Assembly: GCA_937949585.1 (NCBI GenBank)
Contig: CALEDW010000262.1
Span: 1 to 5,830 of the forward strand
DNA from: an uncultured Acidimicrobiia bacterium
GTDB lineage: Bacteria > Actinomycetota > Acidimicrobiia > IMCC26256 > CALEDW01
Length of the DNA: 5,830 nt
Direction of reading: 5' to 3'
Made by a program: the position numbers and the translations under genes. The notes beneath the pieces are model-generated. The model worked only from the letters and a program-made list of their open reading frames with translations. It did no database searches and had not been told where the DNA came from. Every line of letters begins with the position of its first letter. Positions within the stretch are counted from its first letter, which is position 1. Shown here piece after piece: positions 1 to 5,830 of this stretch.

Positions 1-1298
1 AGGTGCCGGGCCTTGAGCACTCCCACACCGTGCTCGCCGGTCACGGTGCCGTCGAGTGCGAGCGCGGCGGTCATCACCTCGTCGAAGGCCGCGGCGGCGC
101 GGGCGCTCGCCGCCGGGTCGGCGGCGTCGAAGGTGACGAGCGGGTGGAAGTTGCCGTCCCCGGCGTGGCCGATCACCGGGATCGCCGTGTCGTGATCGGC
201 GGCGATGCGCCCGACGGCGCCGAGCAGTTCCGGGATGCGGGGGATGGGTACGGCCACGTCCTCGATGAGCACCGTCCCGAGCCGTTCCACGCACGGGATC
301 GCCATCCGGCGGGCCCCCATGAGCAGCTCGCCCTCGTCGGGGTCGTCGGTGCGGTGCACCTCGAGCGCGCCGGCCTCCTCGCAGCAGGCGGCCACCACGT
401 CGGCCTCCCTCCGACCACCGTCGGTGCGGGCGAGCAGCAGGGCGGCGGCACCCGGGTCGATGCCGAGCGGCCGTATCCGCTGCACCGCGGCGATCGCGGC
501 GGCGTCCATGAGCTCGAGCGCGGCCGGGCGCAACCGGGTGACGATCCCGGTGACGGCCACCCCGGCCGTCACGGCGTCGGCGAAGAGGGCGGCGACGGTG
601 CCGGCCGGAGGCGGGGCCGGGCGGAGTCGCAACGTCGCCTCGGTGATCACCCCGAGCGTGCCCTCCGAGCCGACGAACAGGCGCTTGAGGTCGTAGCCGG
701 CGGTGTCCTTGATCGTGCGCCCCCCGAGGCGCACGGCCCGGCCGTCGGCGAGCACCACCTCGAGGCCGAGCACGTAGTCGGTGGTCACCCCGTACTTCAC
801 GCAGCACAGGCCGCCGGCGTTGGTGGCCAGGTTGCCGCCGATCGAGCAGATCTCGGACGAGCTCGGGTCGGGCGGGTACCACAGGCCCTCGGCGGCCGCG
901 GCGGCCTTCAGCTCGGCGTTGCGCACCCCGGGTCCGACGTCGGCCAGCATCGCCGCCTTGTCCACGCGTAGGTGGCGCATCGTCTCGGTCGACAGCACGA
1001 TCCCGCCGTCGATCGCCGCCGCGCCACCCGAGAGGCCCGTGCCGAGCCCTCGGGGCACGACGGGGACGCCGAGGCGGGAGGCGACCCGCAGGGTGGCCGA
1101 CACGTCGGCGGTGTGGCGGGCCCGCACGAGCGCGGCCGGCCTCCCGGCGGCGACGGTGGCCGCCCGATCGCCCCGGTAGCCCTCGATGACCTCCGCGTCG
1201 TCGACGAGCACCCCTGCGGGCAGGCCGGAGCCGAGCTCGGCGGCCAGCTCGGCGACGATCACCGCCACATCGGGCCGGGAGCGGACGGGGCCGGGCAC
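1..1298 (-). CDS. FAD-linked oxidase, GlcD-like (2-hydroxyacid dehydrogenase family), C-terminus cut by window edge
   Basis: Flavoprotein of the GlcD / D-lactate dehydrogenase type, which oxidises 2-hydroxy acids to 2-oxo acids using FAD; likely cytoplasmic or membrane-associated. Translating the reverse strand from a GTG at 1298 gives 432 uninterrupted codons to the edge. The N-terminal FAD-binding domain (about residues 50-225) shows PRGLGTGLSGGA (82-93), PPDPSS (142-147), SIGGNLATNAGG (152-163) and GYDLKRLFVGSEGTLG (201-216). The C-terminal oxidase domain shows GHAGDGNFHP (377-386) and DGTVTGEHGVG (416-426), the family's metal/substrate-site motifs. Only the last 30-40 residues should be missing. 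It is the third gene of the minus-strand operon, 62 bases after the amidohydrolase stop. The start is uncertain: an in-frame GTG at 1340 would add 14 residues, and neither GTG has a well-spaced Shine-Dalgarno. The family call is firm; the substrate (glycolate, D-lactate, other) is unknown. Confidence 0.93.
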   Translation of the reverse strand, partial: MPGPVRSRPDVAVIVAELAAELGSGLPAGVLVDDAEVIEGYRGDRAATVAAGRPAALVRARHTADVSATLRVASRLGVPVVPRGLGTGLSGGAAAIDGGIVLSTETMRHLRVDKAAMLADVGPGVRNAELKAAAAAEGLWYPPDPSSSEICSIGGNLATNAGGLCCVKYGVTTDYVLGLEVVLADGRAVRLGGRTIKDTAGYDLKRLFVGSEGTLGVITEATLRLRPAPPPAGTVAALFADAVTAGVAVTGIVTRLRPAALELMDAAAIAAVQRIRPLGIDPGAAALLLARTDGGRREADVVAACCEEAGALEVHRTDDPDEGELLMGARRMAIPCVERLGTVLIEDVAVPIPRIPELLGAVGRIAADHDTAIPVIGHAGDGNFHPLVTFDAADPAASARAAAAFDEVMTAALALDGTVTGEHGVGVLKARH

Positions 1299-1360
1299 GG
1301 CCTCAGTCCACCACGCCGCCCGCCGCCGGGCTGCCGACACCCTGCGCCCGGGCCGCTGCT

Positions 1361-2566
1361 TCAGGCTGCGGGGCGCACGAGTCCGGCGGCGTTGTCGTGC
1401 ATCACCGAGCGGATCTCGTCGTCGGTGAACCCCGCCAGGTCGTCGACGTAGGCGGCCGGCTCGGCCAGCCCCTCGGCGTGCGGCCAGTCGGAGCCCATGA
1501 GCACGTGGTCCACGCCGATCGTCCCGGAAAGGGCCCGGATGTCGTCCTCGTAGAACGGTGAGATCCACACGTGCCGGCGGAACGTCTCCATCGGGTCCTC
1601 GGGGAACAGGTGCGGCATCTGCCGGTACACCTTGCGGAACCGCTTCGCCAGCTCGCCCACCCAGCCCGAGCCCGACTCGATCACCGCCACCCGCACCCCC
1701 GGGTGGCGGTGGAACACGCCGTGGCACACCAGGGCCGCCATCGTGTCGAAGATCGGGCGGGAGTCGGTGACGATCGTGCGGAACGGGTCCTGGCGGAACG
1801 CCTCGAACTCCTCGCTGGCGCCCCAGTCGGCGGCGTAGCGGGCGTAGCCGGCGTCGCCGGAGTGGAACCCGACCACCGCCCCGGCCTCCGCGACCGTCGC
1901 CCAGAACGGGTCGTAGACCGGGTCGCCGGGGGACCGGCCGCCGGCGGGGGTCATCACCGGCGCGGCGCGCAGGCACACGATCCGGGCCCCGGCCTCCAGC
2001 ACCCGTTCCAGCTCCGCCACCGCCGCAACCGGGTCGACCAGGGTGAGCATCGGGGCCGCAAAGATCCGGTCGCGATAGGCGTAGCCCCAATCCTCGGCCA
2101 ACCAGTCGTTGAACGCCCGGAACGTCGCCACCAGGGCCTCCGGATCACGCCAGAGGGCCTCCTCCACCCCCACACCGAGGGTCGGGAACATGAAGCAGCC
2201 CTCCATCCCCTGGCGGTCCATCACCGCCAGGCGGGCGTCGCGCCGCTGGTACTCGGGGTGGTCGGCGAGCCGGTCGAGGTCGCCGAACAGCTCCCGCACG
2301 TCGGCGCCCTTGCCGTGGCGGCCCCGGAAATAGGCGTCGAGCGCCCCCGGGCGGGCGATCGGGTCCCAGGTGGGGTTCGGGATGAACCGCCAGAGCCGCC
2401 CCCCGGCGAGCAGGCGTCGCTTCCCGTCGACGGTCACCCACCGGATGCCGCGACGGGCGTAGCGCCGATCGAGGTGGCGGGTGAAGGCGTCCTCGGCCTC
2501 GTAGTAGTGGTTGTCGGCGTCGAAGATCGGGAAGCCCAACTCGCGGGGGCTGGTGGCCGCGCCCAT
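1361..2566 (-). CDS. Amidohydrolase_2-family TIM-barrel metal-dependent hydrolase
   Basis: A 401-residue protein resembling the amidohydrolase_2 family (PF04909, ACMSD/decarboxylase-like), which hydrolyses or decarboxylates small organic acids at a metal centre in a TIM barrel. Visible signatures in order are DADNHYYE (16-23, first strand, where HxH-type ligands usually sit), MFPTLGVG (126-133), FHSGD with His235, the ESGSGW segment with Glu297 (297-302), and MGSDWPHAEG (357-366) with the expected catalytic/metal Asp360. No signal peptide or membrane segment is seen, so it is probably cytoplasmic. The ATG at 2566 is well supported: the family-like start FPIFDADNH follows within 20 residues and a strong GGAGGT lies 6 bases upstream. 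The gene starts two bases after the aminoacylase stop, implying co-transcription and translational coupling. Members of this group in actinobacteria are mostly uncharacterised, so hydrolase versus decarboxylase and the substrate stay open. Confidence 0.92.
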   Translation of the reverse strand: MGAATSPRELGFPIFDADNHYYEAEDAFTRHLDRRYARRGIRWVTVDGKRRLLAGGRLWRFIPNPTWDPIARPGALDAYFRGRHGKGADVRELFGDLDRLADHPEYQRRDARLAVMDRQGMEGCFMFPTLGVGVEEALWRDPEALVATFRAFNDWLAEDWGYAYRDRIFAAPMLTLVDPVAAVAELERVLEAGARIVCLRAAPVMTPAGGRSPGDPVYDPFWATVAEAGAVVGFHSGDAGYARYAADWGASEEFEAFRQDPFRTIVTDSRPIFDTMAALVCHGVFHRHPGVRVAVIESGSGWVGELAKRFRKVYRQMPHLFPEDPMETFRRHVWISPFYEDDIRALSGTIGVDHVLMGSDWPHAEGLAEPAAYVDDLAGFTDDEIRSVMHDNAAGLVRPAA

Positions 2567-2568
2567 CG

Positions 2569-4389
2569 TCACACCTCCTCTCGGGCCGGGGTGGGGGACC
2601 CCGGGGGCTCTCGGGCCGGGGTGGGGGACCCCGGGGCGGCCGACCCCGGCGCGGGTCGCCGGCCCCGTACCAGCCGGCCGGGCAGCACCCCGGTGTGCTC
2701 GCCGTCCTCGAAGGTCACCTGCCCGGATTTGATCGTGTACCGGTACCCGACGGCGTCCTGCACCAGCCGTCGGCCGCCGGCCGGAAGGTCCCGCACCAAC
2801 CGCGGCGGTCGGCACGCCAGCTGCTCGACGTCGATCACGTTGAGGTCGGCGAGGTAGCCGGGGGCCACCACGCCCCGGTCCAGCCAGCCGACGTGGGCGG
2901 CGGTCCGCGACGTCTGCGCGGCCACCATCCGTTCGAGGGGTATGCGGGGCCCACCTCGACGGTCCCGGCACCACAAGGCGATCGCCGTGGTGGGGAAGCT
3001 GGCGTCGCAGATCGCGCCGCAGTGGGCCCCGGCGTCGGACAACCCGAGGAGGGACCACTCGCCGGTGAGCATCTCGTACAGGTCGTGGAAGGTGCGGTGC
3101 GCGAAGTTGAACAGCGGCAGGTACAGCAAACGGCGACCACCGTCGGCCAGCAACCGTTCGTACACCAGCTCGACCGCCGGCGTCCCTGCCCGGGCCGCTT
3201 GGGCGGCCAGGGAGCGCGAGGCGTCGAGCTCGTAGTCGACCGGGTCGCCGAGCTCGAACAGGACGTCGAAGCCGCAGCAGATCTGGCGCAGCAGCCCGTC
3301 GGGCAGCGCCGCGGCCAGCTCGGCGTGCTCGGCCAGGACCCGCTGCCGCCGCTGCGGCTCGGTCAGGGCCGCCACCCGTTCGGCGAGCGGGAGCGGCGCC
3401 ACCTCGGCGTACGACCGGCACAGCAGGAACGGGTTGGCGGTGGCCTCCAGGCCCAGCAGCACCCCGATCGGCCGGGGCGCGACCTGCGGTCGGATGTTCA
3501 GCCCGGCCTCCTGCCACCGGCCGATGCGGGCGAAGATGTCCCGCCACCGGTCGGGGGAGTGGTAGGCCTGCTGCACGGTGAAGGACAGGGGGCGGCCGGA
3601 GGTCCGGGCGAACGCCTCGATGAGCTCGAGCTCCCGGGTGCAGAACTCGTCGTCGGGGCTCTGGTAGGCGTCGGAGATGAGCTGCACCACCCCACGGCCG
3701 GCCTCGGCCAGCACCCGGGCGAACGTGAGCAGCTCGGTGTCGGTGGCGGTGAGCGTCCCGATGTTCGTCCCGTCCCGGGTGCGGTGTACCTCGGTGCGCG
3801 ACGTCGCGAACCCGAGCGCCCCGGCCGCCAGAGCCTCGGCGAGCAGCCCCGCCATCCCGGCCAGCTCACCCTCGGTCGGCGTGGCCGTGTGGTCGGCACC
3901 CCGGTCGCCCATCACGTAGGTGCGCAGGGCGGCGTGGGGTACGTGCACCCCGAGGTCGACGGTGTGGGGGGTCCGCTCGAGCGCGTCGAGGTACTCGGGG
4001 AAGGTCTCCCACTCCCAGGTGAGGCCTTCGGCCAACGCGGTGCCGGGGATGTCCTCCACCCCTTCGAGCAGGCCGATGAGCCAGTCGTGTCGATCCGGCC
4101 GGGCCGGGGCGAACCCGACACCGCAGTTGCCCATCGCCACCGTGGTCACCCCGTGCCACGACGAAGGGGCCAGGATCGGGTCCCAGGTCGCCTGCCCGTC
4201 GAAGTGGGTGTGGATGTCGACGAAGCCGGGGGTGACCAGGAGCCCCTCGGCGTCGATCACCCGTCGGGCCGGACCGTCGAGGTCGCCGACGGCGGCGATC
4301 CGCTCCCCGGTCACCGCCACGTCGGCGCGCCGAGCGGGGGCGCCGGTGCCGTCGACGAGCAGGCCACCTCGGATCAGCAGGTCGAACAT
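2569..4389 (-). CDS. N-acyl-D-amino-acid deacylase-like amidohydrolase (COG3653 type)
   Basis: A 606-residue amidohydrolase-superfamily enzyme resembling D-aminoacylases, which release D-amino acids from N-acyl derivatives. The N-terminus (FDLLIRGGLLVDGTGAPARR) and the GYLADLNVID segment near 511-520 are the two halves of the small beta domain. Between them the barrel shows PGFVDIHTHFDGQ with the HxH pair His60/His62, GNCGVGFAP with Cys89 (87-95), HVPHAALRTYVMG (149-161), GALGFATSRTE (190-200) and SDAGAHCG with Asp452 (451-458). Where characterised D-aminoacylases have two further metal-ligand histidines, this protein reads VVQLISDA (234-241) and SFTVQQ (269-274), so its metal site or reaction may differ (from memory, not an alignment). 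The last 25-30 residues are a Pro/Gly/Ser/Ala/Arg-rich tail containing a duplicated 10-residue unit. It is first in the minus-strand operon. The ATG at 4389 fits the family start; only a weak GGGGGA lies upstream. Substrate unknown. Confidence 0.92.
   Translation of the reverse strand: MFDLLIRGGLLVDGTGAPARRADVAVTGERIAAVGDLDGPARRVIDAEGLLVTPGFVDIHTHFDGQATWDPILAPSSWHGVTTVAMGNCGVGFAPARPDRHDWLIGLLEGVEDIPGTALAEGLTWEWETFPEYLDALERTPHTVDLGVHVPHAALRTYVMGDRGADHTATPTEGELAGMAGLLAEALAAGALGFATSRTEVHRTRDGTNIGTLTATDTELLTFARVLAEAGRGVVQLISDAYQSPDDEFCTRELELIEAFARTSGRPLSFTVQQAYHSPDRWRDIFARIGRWQEAGLNIRPQVAPRPIGVLLGLEATANPFLLCRSYAEVAPLPLAERVAALTEPQRRQRVLAEHAELAAALPDGLLRQICCGFDVLFELGDPVDYELDASRSLAAQAARAGTPAVELVYERLLADGGRRLLYLPLFNFAHRTFHDLYEMLTGEWSLLGLSDAGAHCGAICDASFPTTAIALWCRDRRGGPRIPLERMVAAQTSRTAAHVGWLDRGVVAPGYLADLNVIDVEQLACRPPRLVRDLPAGGRRLVQDAVGYRYTIKSGQVTFEDGEHTGVLPGRLVRGRRPAPGSAAPGSPTPAREPPGSPTPAREEV
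2573..2578 (-). promoter_or_regulatory. Shine-Dalgarno of the amidohydrolase_2 gene, inside the upstream gene
   Basis: GGAGGT on the minus strand, six bases before the ATG at 2566. It is formed by the final sense codons GAG GAG GTG of the aminoacylase gene, followed by TGA, CG and ATG. Ribosomes ending the first gene would therefore sit on the initiation site of the second, the usual arrangement for translational coupling. It is the strongest ribosome binding site in the minus-strand operon and fixes the start of the downstream gene. Confidence 0.85.
2578..2636. repeat. Two-copy 29-bp direct repeat (period 30) in the aminoacylase 3' end
   Basis: Bases 2578-2606 and 2608-2636 are identical over 29 bases with one spacer base; the flanking bases 2577/2607 and 2607/2637 do not continue the match. 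The period of 30 keeps the reading frame and duplicates the 10-residue unit ending GSPTPARE (residues 585-594 and 595-604). Each copy contains a CCCCGGGG palindrome. The copy nearest the stop codon abuts the Shine-Dalgarno of the next gene. It looks like a recent slippage or unequal-exchange duplication. Confidence 0.9.
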
Positions 4390-4423
4390 CGCGCACGTTC
4401 CCCCGGATCGGGACCCGGCGGGT

Positions 4424-4444
4424 GGTCGGCGGGCCACGCCGACC
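4424..4444. promoter_or_regulatory. 8-bp perfect hairpin in the aminoacylase leader
   Basis: GGTCGGCG (4424-4431) and CGCCGACC (4437-4444) are exact reverse complements around a 5-base loop. The structure sits 34 bases upstream of the aminoacylase ATG, between the palindrome at 4463-4475 and the start codon. If transcribed it would form a stable 5' leader stem; as DNA it could be a second operator. No U-run follows, so a classical intrinsic terminator is not indicated. GC-rich DNA yields such stems by chance, hence modest confidence. Confidence 0.35.
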
Positions 4445-4462
4445 CCTACCGGGCCTGGTCCC

Positions 4463-4475
4463 TGACATGGTGTCA
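4463..4475. promoter_or_regulatory. Candidate operator: TGACA-TGG-TGTCA palindrome between divergent genes
   Basis: A perfect inverted repeat with 5-base arms (4463-4467 and 4471-4475) and a 3-base spacer lies about midway in the divergent intergenic region. Such a site fits binding by a dimeric repressor (TetR, MarR or GntR type) able to control both directions. On the plus strand, CTGACA at 4462-4467 resembles a -35 box and CAGGAT at 4487-4492 resembles a -10 box, but their 19-base spacing is long and the match imperfect. No regulator gene is visible in the window. Placement supports a regulatory role; the regulator's identity is unknown. Confidence 0.4.
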
Positions 4476-4517
4476 TGTTCCCGGGGCAGGATGTCGGCCG
4501 GGTCCGGGCGCCACGCT

Positions 4518-4555
4518 CGGGGCGGCGGCCTCGAGACCCGCCCCGTCCCGCCCCG
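4518..4555 (+). promoter_or_regulatory. GC-rich leader of the sulfatase gene with two alternative 8-bp stems
   Basis: CGGGGCGG at 4518-4525 can pair with CCGCCCCG at 4538-4545 or with a second copy of the same 8-mer at 4548-4555. The two copies come from a near-tandem 10-base unit (4537-4546 and 4547-4556, differing at the last base). The second pairing would end seven bases before the Shine-Dalgarno at 4562, so the choice of stem could affect access to it. This rests on base complementarity only; no known riboswitch class is recognised. Confidence 0.25.
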
Positions 4556-4561
4556 ATCCCC

Positions 4562-4568
4562 AGGAGGA
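4562..4568 (+). promoter_or_regulatory. Shine-Dalgarno of the arylsulfatase gene
   Basis: AGGAGGA lies four bases upstream of the ATG at 4572 when GGAGG is taken as the core, a slightly short but workable spacing. It decides the start: no other in-frame start codon sits near it, and the encoded N-terminus matches what I recall of related arylsulfatases. Confidence 0.8.
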
Positions 4569-4571
4569 GCC

Positions 4572-5830
4572 ATGTCGCAGCGGTCCGTCCCCGTCATCGG
4601 CCGAACGGTCGCCGAATCGGTCCCCGCCCAGGACCCGCCGCCCCGTCCGCCTGCCGGGGCGCCCAACGTGCTGGTGGTGCTCCTCGACGACCTGGGATTC
4701 GCACAGCTCGGCTGCTTCGGTGCGGACGGCATCGAGACCCCCACCATCGACCGGCTGGCCGCCGAGGGACTGCGCTTCAACCGGTTCCACGTCACCGCCC
4801 TGTGCTCCCCGACCCGGGCCGCGCTGCTCACCGGGCGCAACCATCACGCCGTGGGGATGGGGTTCCTCACCGACATCCCCATCGGTTTCCCCGGCTACAA
4901 CGGTCGTATCCCGCCGTCGGCGGCCACCGTGGCCCGTGTGCTTCGGGACCGCGGGTGGGGCACCTTCGCCGTGGGCAAGTGGCACCTCACCCCACGCTGG
5001 GAGCAGTCGGCGGCCGGACCGTTCACCCGTTGGCCCCTCGGGTTGGGCTTCGAACGCTTCTACGGGTTCCTCGGGGGCGACACGAACCAGTTCGCCCCCG
5101 AGCTCGTCGCCGACAACCACTGCGTGGAGCCACCGGCACGCCCCGAGGACGGCTACCACCTCACCGAGGACCTCGTCGACGTGGCCGCCCGGATGCTCAC
5201 CGACCACCGGCAAGCGGCACCGGGACGTCGCTTCTTCTGCTACCTGGCCACCGGCGCCACCCATGCCCCTCACCACGCGCCCAGGGCCTGGATCGACCGG
5301 TATGCGGGTGCGTTCGACGACGGGTGGGACCGATGGCGGGAGCGCACCTTCGCCCGCCAGCTCGAGCTGGGGATCGTGCCGCCCGGCACCACCCTCACCC
5401 CGCGACCGCCCTGGGTCCCGGCTTGGGAGGACCTGGAGCCCGACCACCGCCGCCTCTTCGCGCGGATGATGGAGTGCTACGCCGGGTTCCTCACCCACAC
5501 CGACGCCCAGCTCGGCCGGTTGCTCGAACGGCTCGAGGAGCTCGGCTGCCTCGACGAGACGCTGGTGATCCTGTGCTCCGACAACGGCACCTCGGCGGAG
5601 GGCGGGCCACACGGCTCCCTCAACGAGCACCGCTTCGTGCACAACCGCCTCGACGACCTCGCCGACACCCTGGCCCGCCTCGACGACCTCGGCGGTCCTC
5701 GGGCCTACAACCACTACCCGTGGGGGTGGGCCTGGGCGGGGAACACGCCGCTCAAGCGCTGGAAACGGGAGACTCACGAAGGCGGAGTAGCGGATCCCAT
5801 GATCATACACTGGCCGAAGGGAATCAAGGC
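4572..5830 (+). CDS. Arylsulfatase, type I (formylglycine, Cys-type), C-terminus cut by window edge
   Basis: A sulfatase-family (PF00884) enzyme that hydrolyses sulfate esters. The 419 complete codons hold the active-site set: Asp39-Asp40 (LLDDLG), the formylglycine signature CSPTRAALLTGR with Cys78 and Arg82 (78-89), GKWH with Lys136 and His138 (135-138), THAPHHAP with His231 (230-237), SDNG with Asp337-Asn338 (336-339), and RWKRETHEGG (396-405) with a Lys398 matching the sulfate-binding lysine. Cys78 must be converted to formylglycine by a formylglycine-generating enzyme, which is not in this window. Related actinobacterial proteins are about 750-790 residues, so roughly the last 45% is missing. 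There is no signal peptide, pointing to a cytoplasmic enzyme. The ATG at 4572 follows an AGGAGGA, and the early IGRTVAES segment matches relatives. It is transcribed away from the hydrolase operon across a 182-base gap. The physiological sulfate ester is unknown. Confidence 0.95.
   Translation, partial: MSQRSVPVIGRTVAESVPAQDPPPRPPAGAPNVLVVLLDDLGFAQLGCFGADGIETPTIDRLAAEGLRFNRFHVTALCSPTRAALLTGRNHHAVGMGFLTDIPIGFPGYNGRIPPSAATVARVLRDRGWGTFAVGKWHLTPRWEQSAAGPFTRWPLGLGFERFYGFLGGDTNQFAPELVADNHCVEPPARPEDGYHLTEDLVDVAARMLTDHRQAAPGRRFFCYLATGATHAPHHAPRAWIDRYAGAFDDGWDRWRERTFARQLELGIVPPGTTLTPRPPWVPAWEDLEPDHRRLFARMMECYAGFLTHTDAQLGRLLERLEELGCLDETLVILCSDNGTSAEGGPHGSLNEHRFVHNRLDDLADTLARLDDLGGPRAYNHYPWGWAWAGNTPLKRWKRETHEGGVADPMIIHWPKGIK

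Noticed and set aside
3..971. Plus-strand open frame of about 322 codons at the left edge
   Set aside because: It is antisense to the GlcD-like oxidase, whose frame shows all FAD-domain motifs; the plus-strand product is His/Gly/Arg-rich without motifs.
2578..2636. CRISPR-like or mobile-element repeat
   Set aside because: Only two directly abutting copies, no spacers, in frame within a coding sequence; this is a simple tandem duplication.
1571..2857. Plus-strand open frame of about 428 codons opposite the amidohydrolase_2 gene
   Set aside because: Composition artefact: it spans two genes on the other strand and encodes no known domain.
2567..3547. Upstream in-frame extension of the amidohydrolase_2 gene (open frame reaches 3547)
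   Set aside because: The extension overlaps the aminoacylase, is Arg/Ala/Pro-rich, and would ignore the strong Shine-Dalgarno before the ATG at 2566.
4390..4571. A small gene in the divergent intergenic region (for example from the ATG at 4475)
   Set aside because: That frame has no Shine-Dalgarno, runs out of frame into the sulfatase and encodes only Arg/Pro-rich sequence.
2695..5469. Very long plus-strand open frame (about 924 codons) antisense to the aminoacylase and running into the sulfatase out of frame
   Set aside because: Its translation is low-complexity Gly/Arg/Pro/Val-rich with no family motif, and it overlaps two genes with full catalytic signatures. Long antisense frames are expected at this GC content.
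4473..5810. Minus-strand open frame of about 445 codons opposite the sulfatase
   Set aside because: It mirrors the sulfatase codons and shows no recognisable domain; the plus strand carries the complete set of sulfatase active-site residues.

Overview
The window is very GC-rich (about 73% in a counted 70-base stretch near the right end), and almost every codon ends in G or C. The gene families are common in high-GC Actinomycetota. I infer an actinobacterium, possibly Acidimicrobiia- or Mycobacteriales-like; no marker here fixes the lineage. Four protein-coding genes fill nearly the whole window. I see no tRNA, rRNA, CRISPR array, insertion sequence or phage gene.

Layout. Three genes lie on the minus strand in an apparent operon, read right to left. 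First is a D-aminoacylase/COG3653-type amidohydrolase (4389 to 2569). Two bases later comes a second metal-dependent hydrolase of the amidohydrolase_2 type (2566 to 1361). Last is a GlcD-like FAD-linked oxidase, probably starting at a GTG around 1298 and running off the left edge. A cysteine-type arylsulfatase is transcribed divergently from 4572 and runs off the right edge. The 182-base region between the divergent genes (4390-4571) holds a perfect TGACA-N3-TGTCA palindrome, an 8-bp hairpin on the aminoacylase side, and a pair of possibly competing GC-rich hairpins on the sulfatase side.

Working together. Two hydrolases, an FAD oxidase and a sulfatase around one control region suggest a small catabolic locus, for example removal of sulfate, hydrolysis of an amide or ring bond, and oxidation of a released 2-hydroxy acid. 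The substrate cannot be read from the sequence and the pathway is inference. I see no clearly new system. The most unusual details are a 29-bp tandem duplication at the end of the aminoacylase gene that abuts the next gene's Shine-Dalgarno sequence, the probable lack of two canonical metal-binding histidines in that enzyme, the palindrome, and a drop in GC in the last 70 bases.
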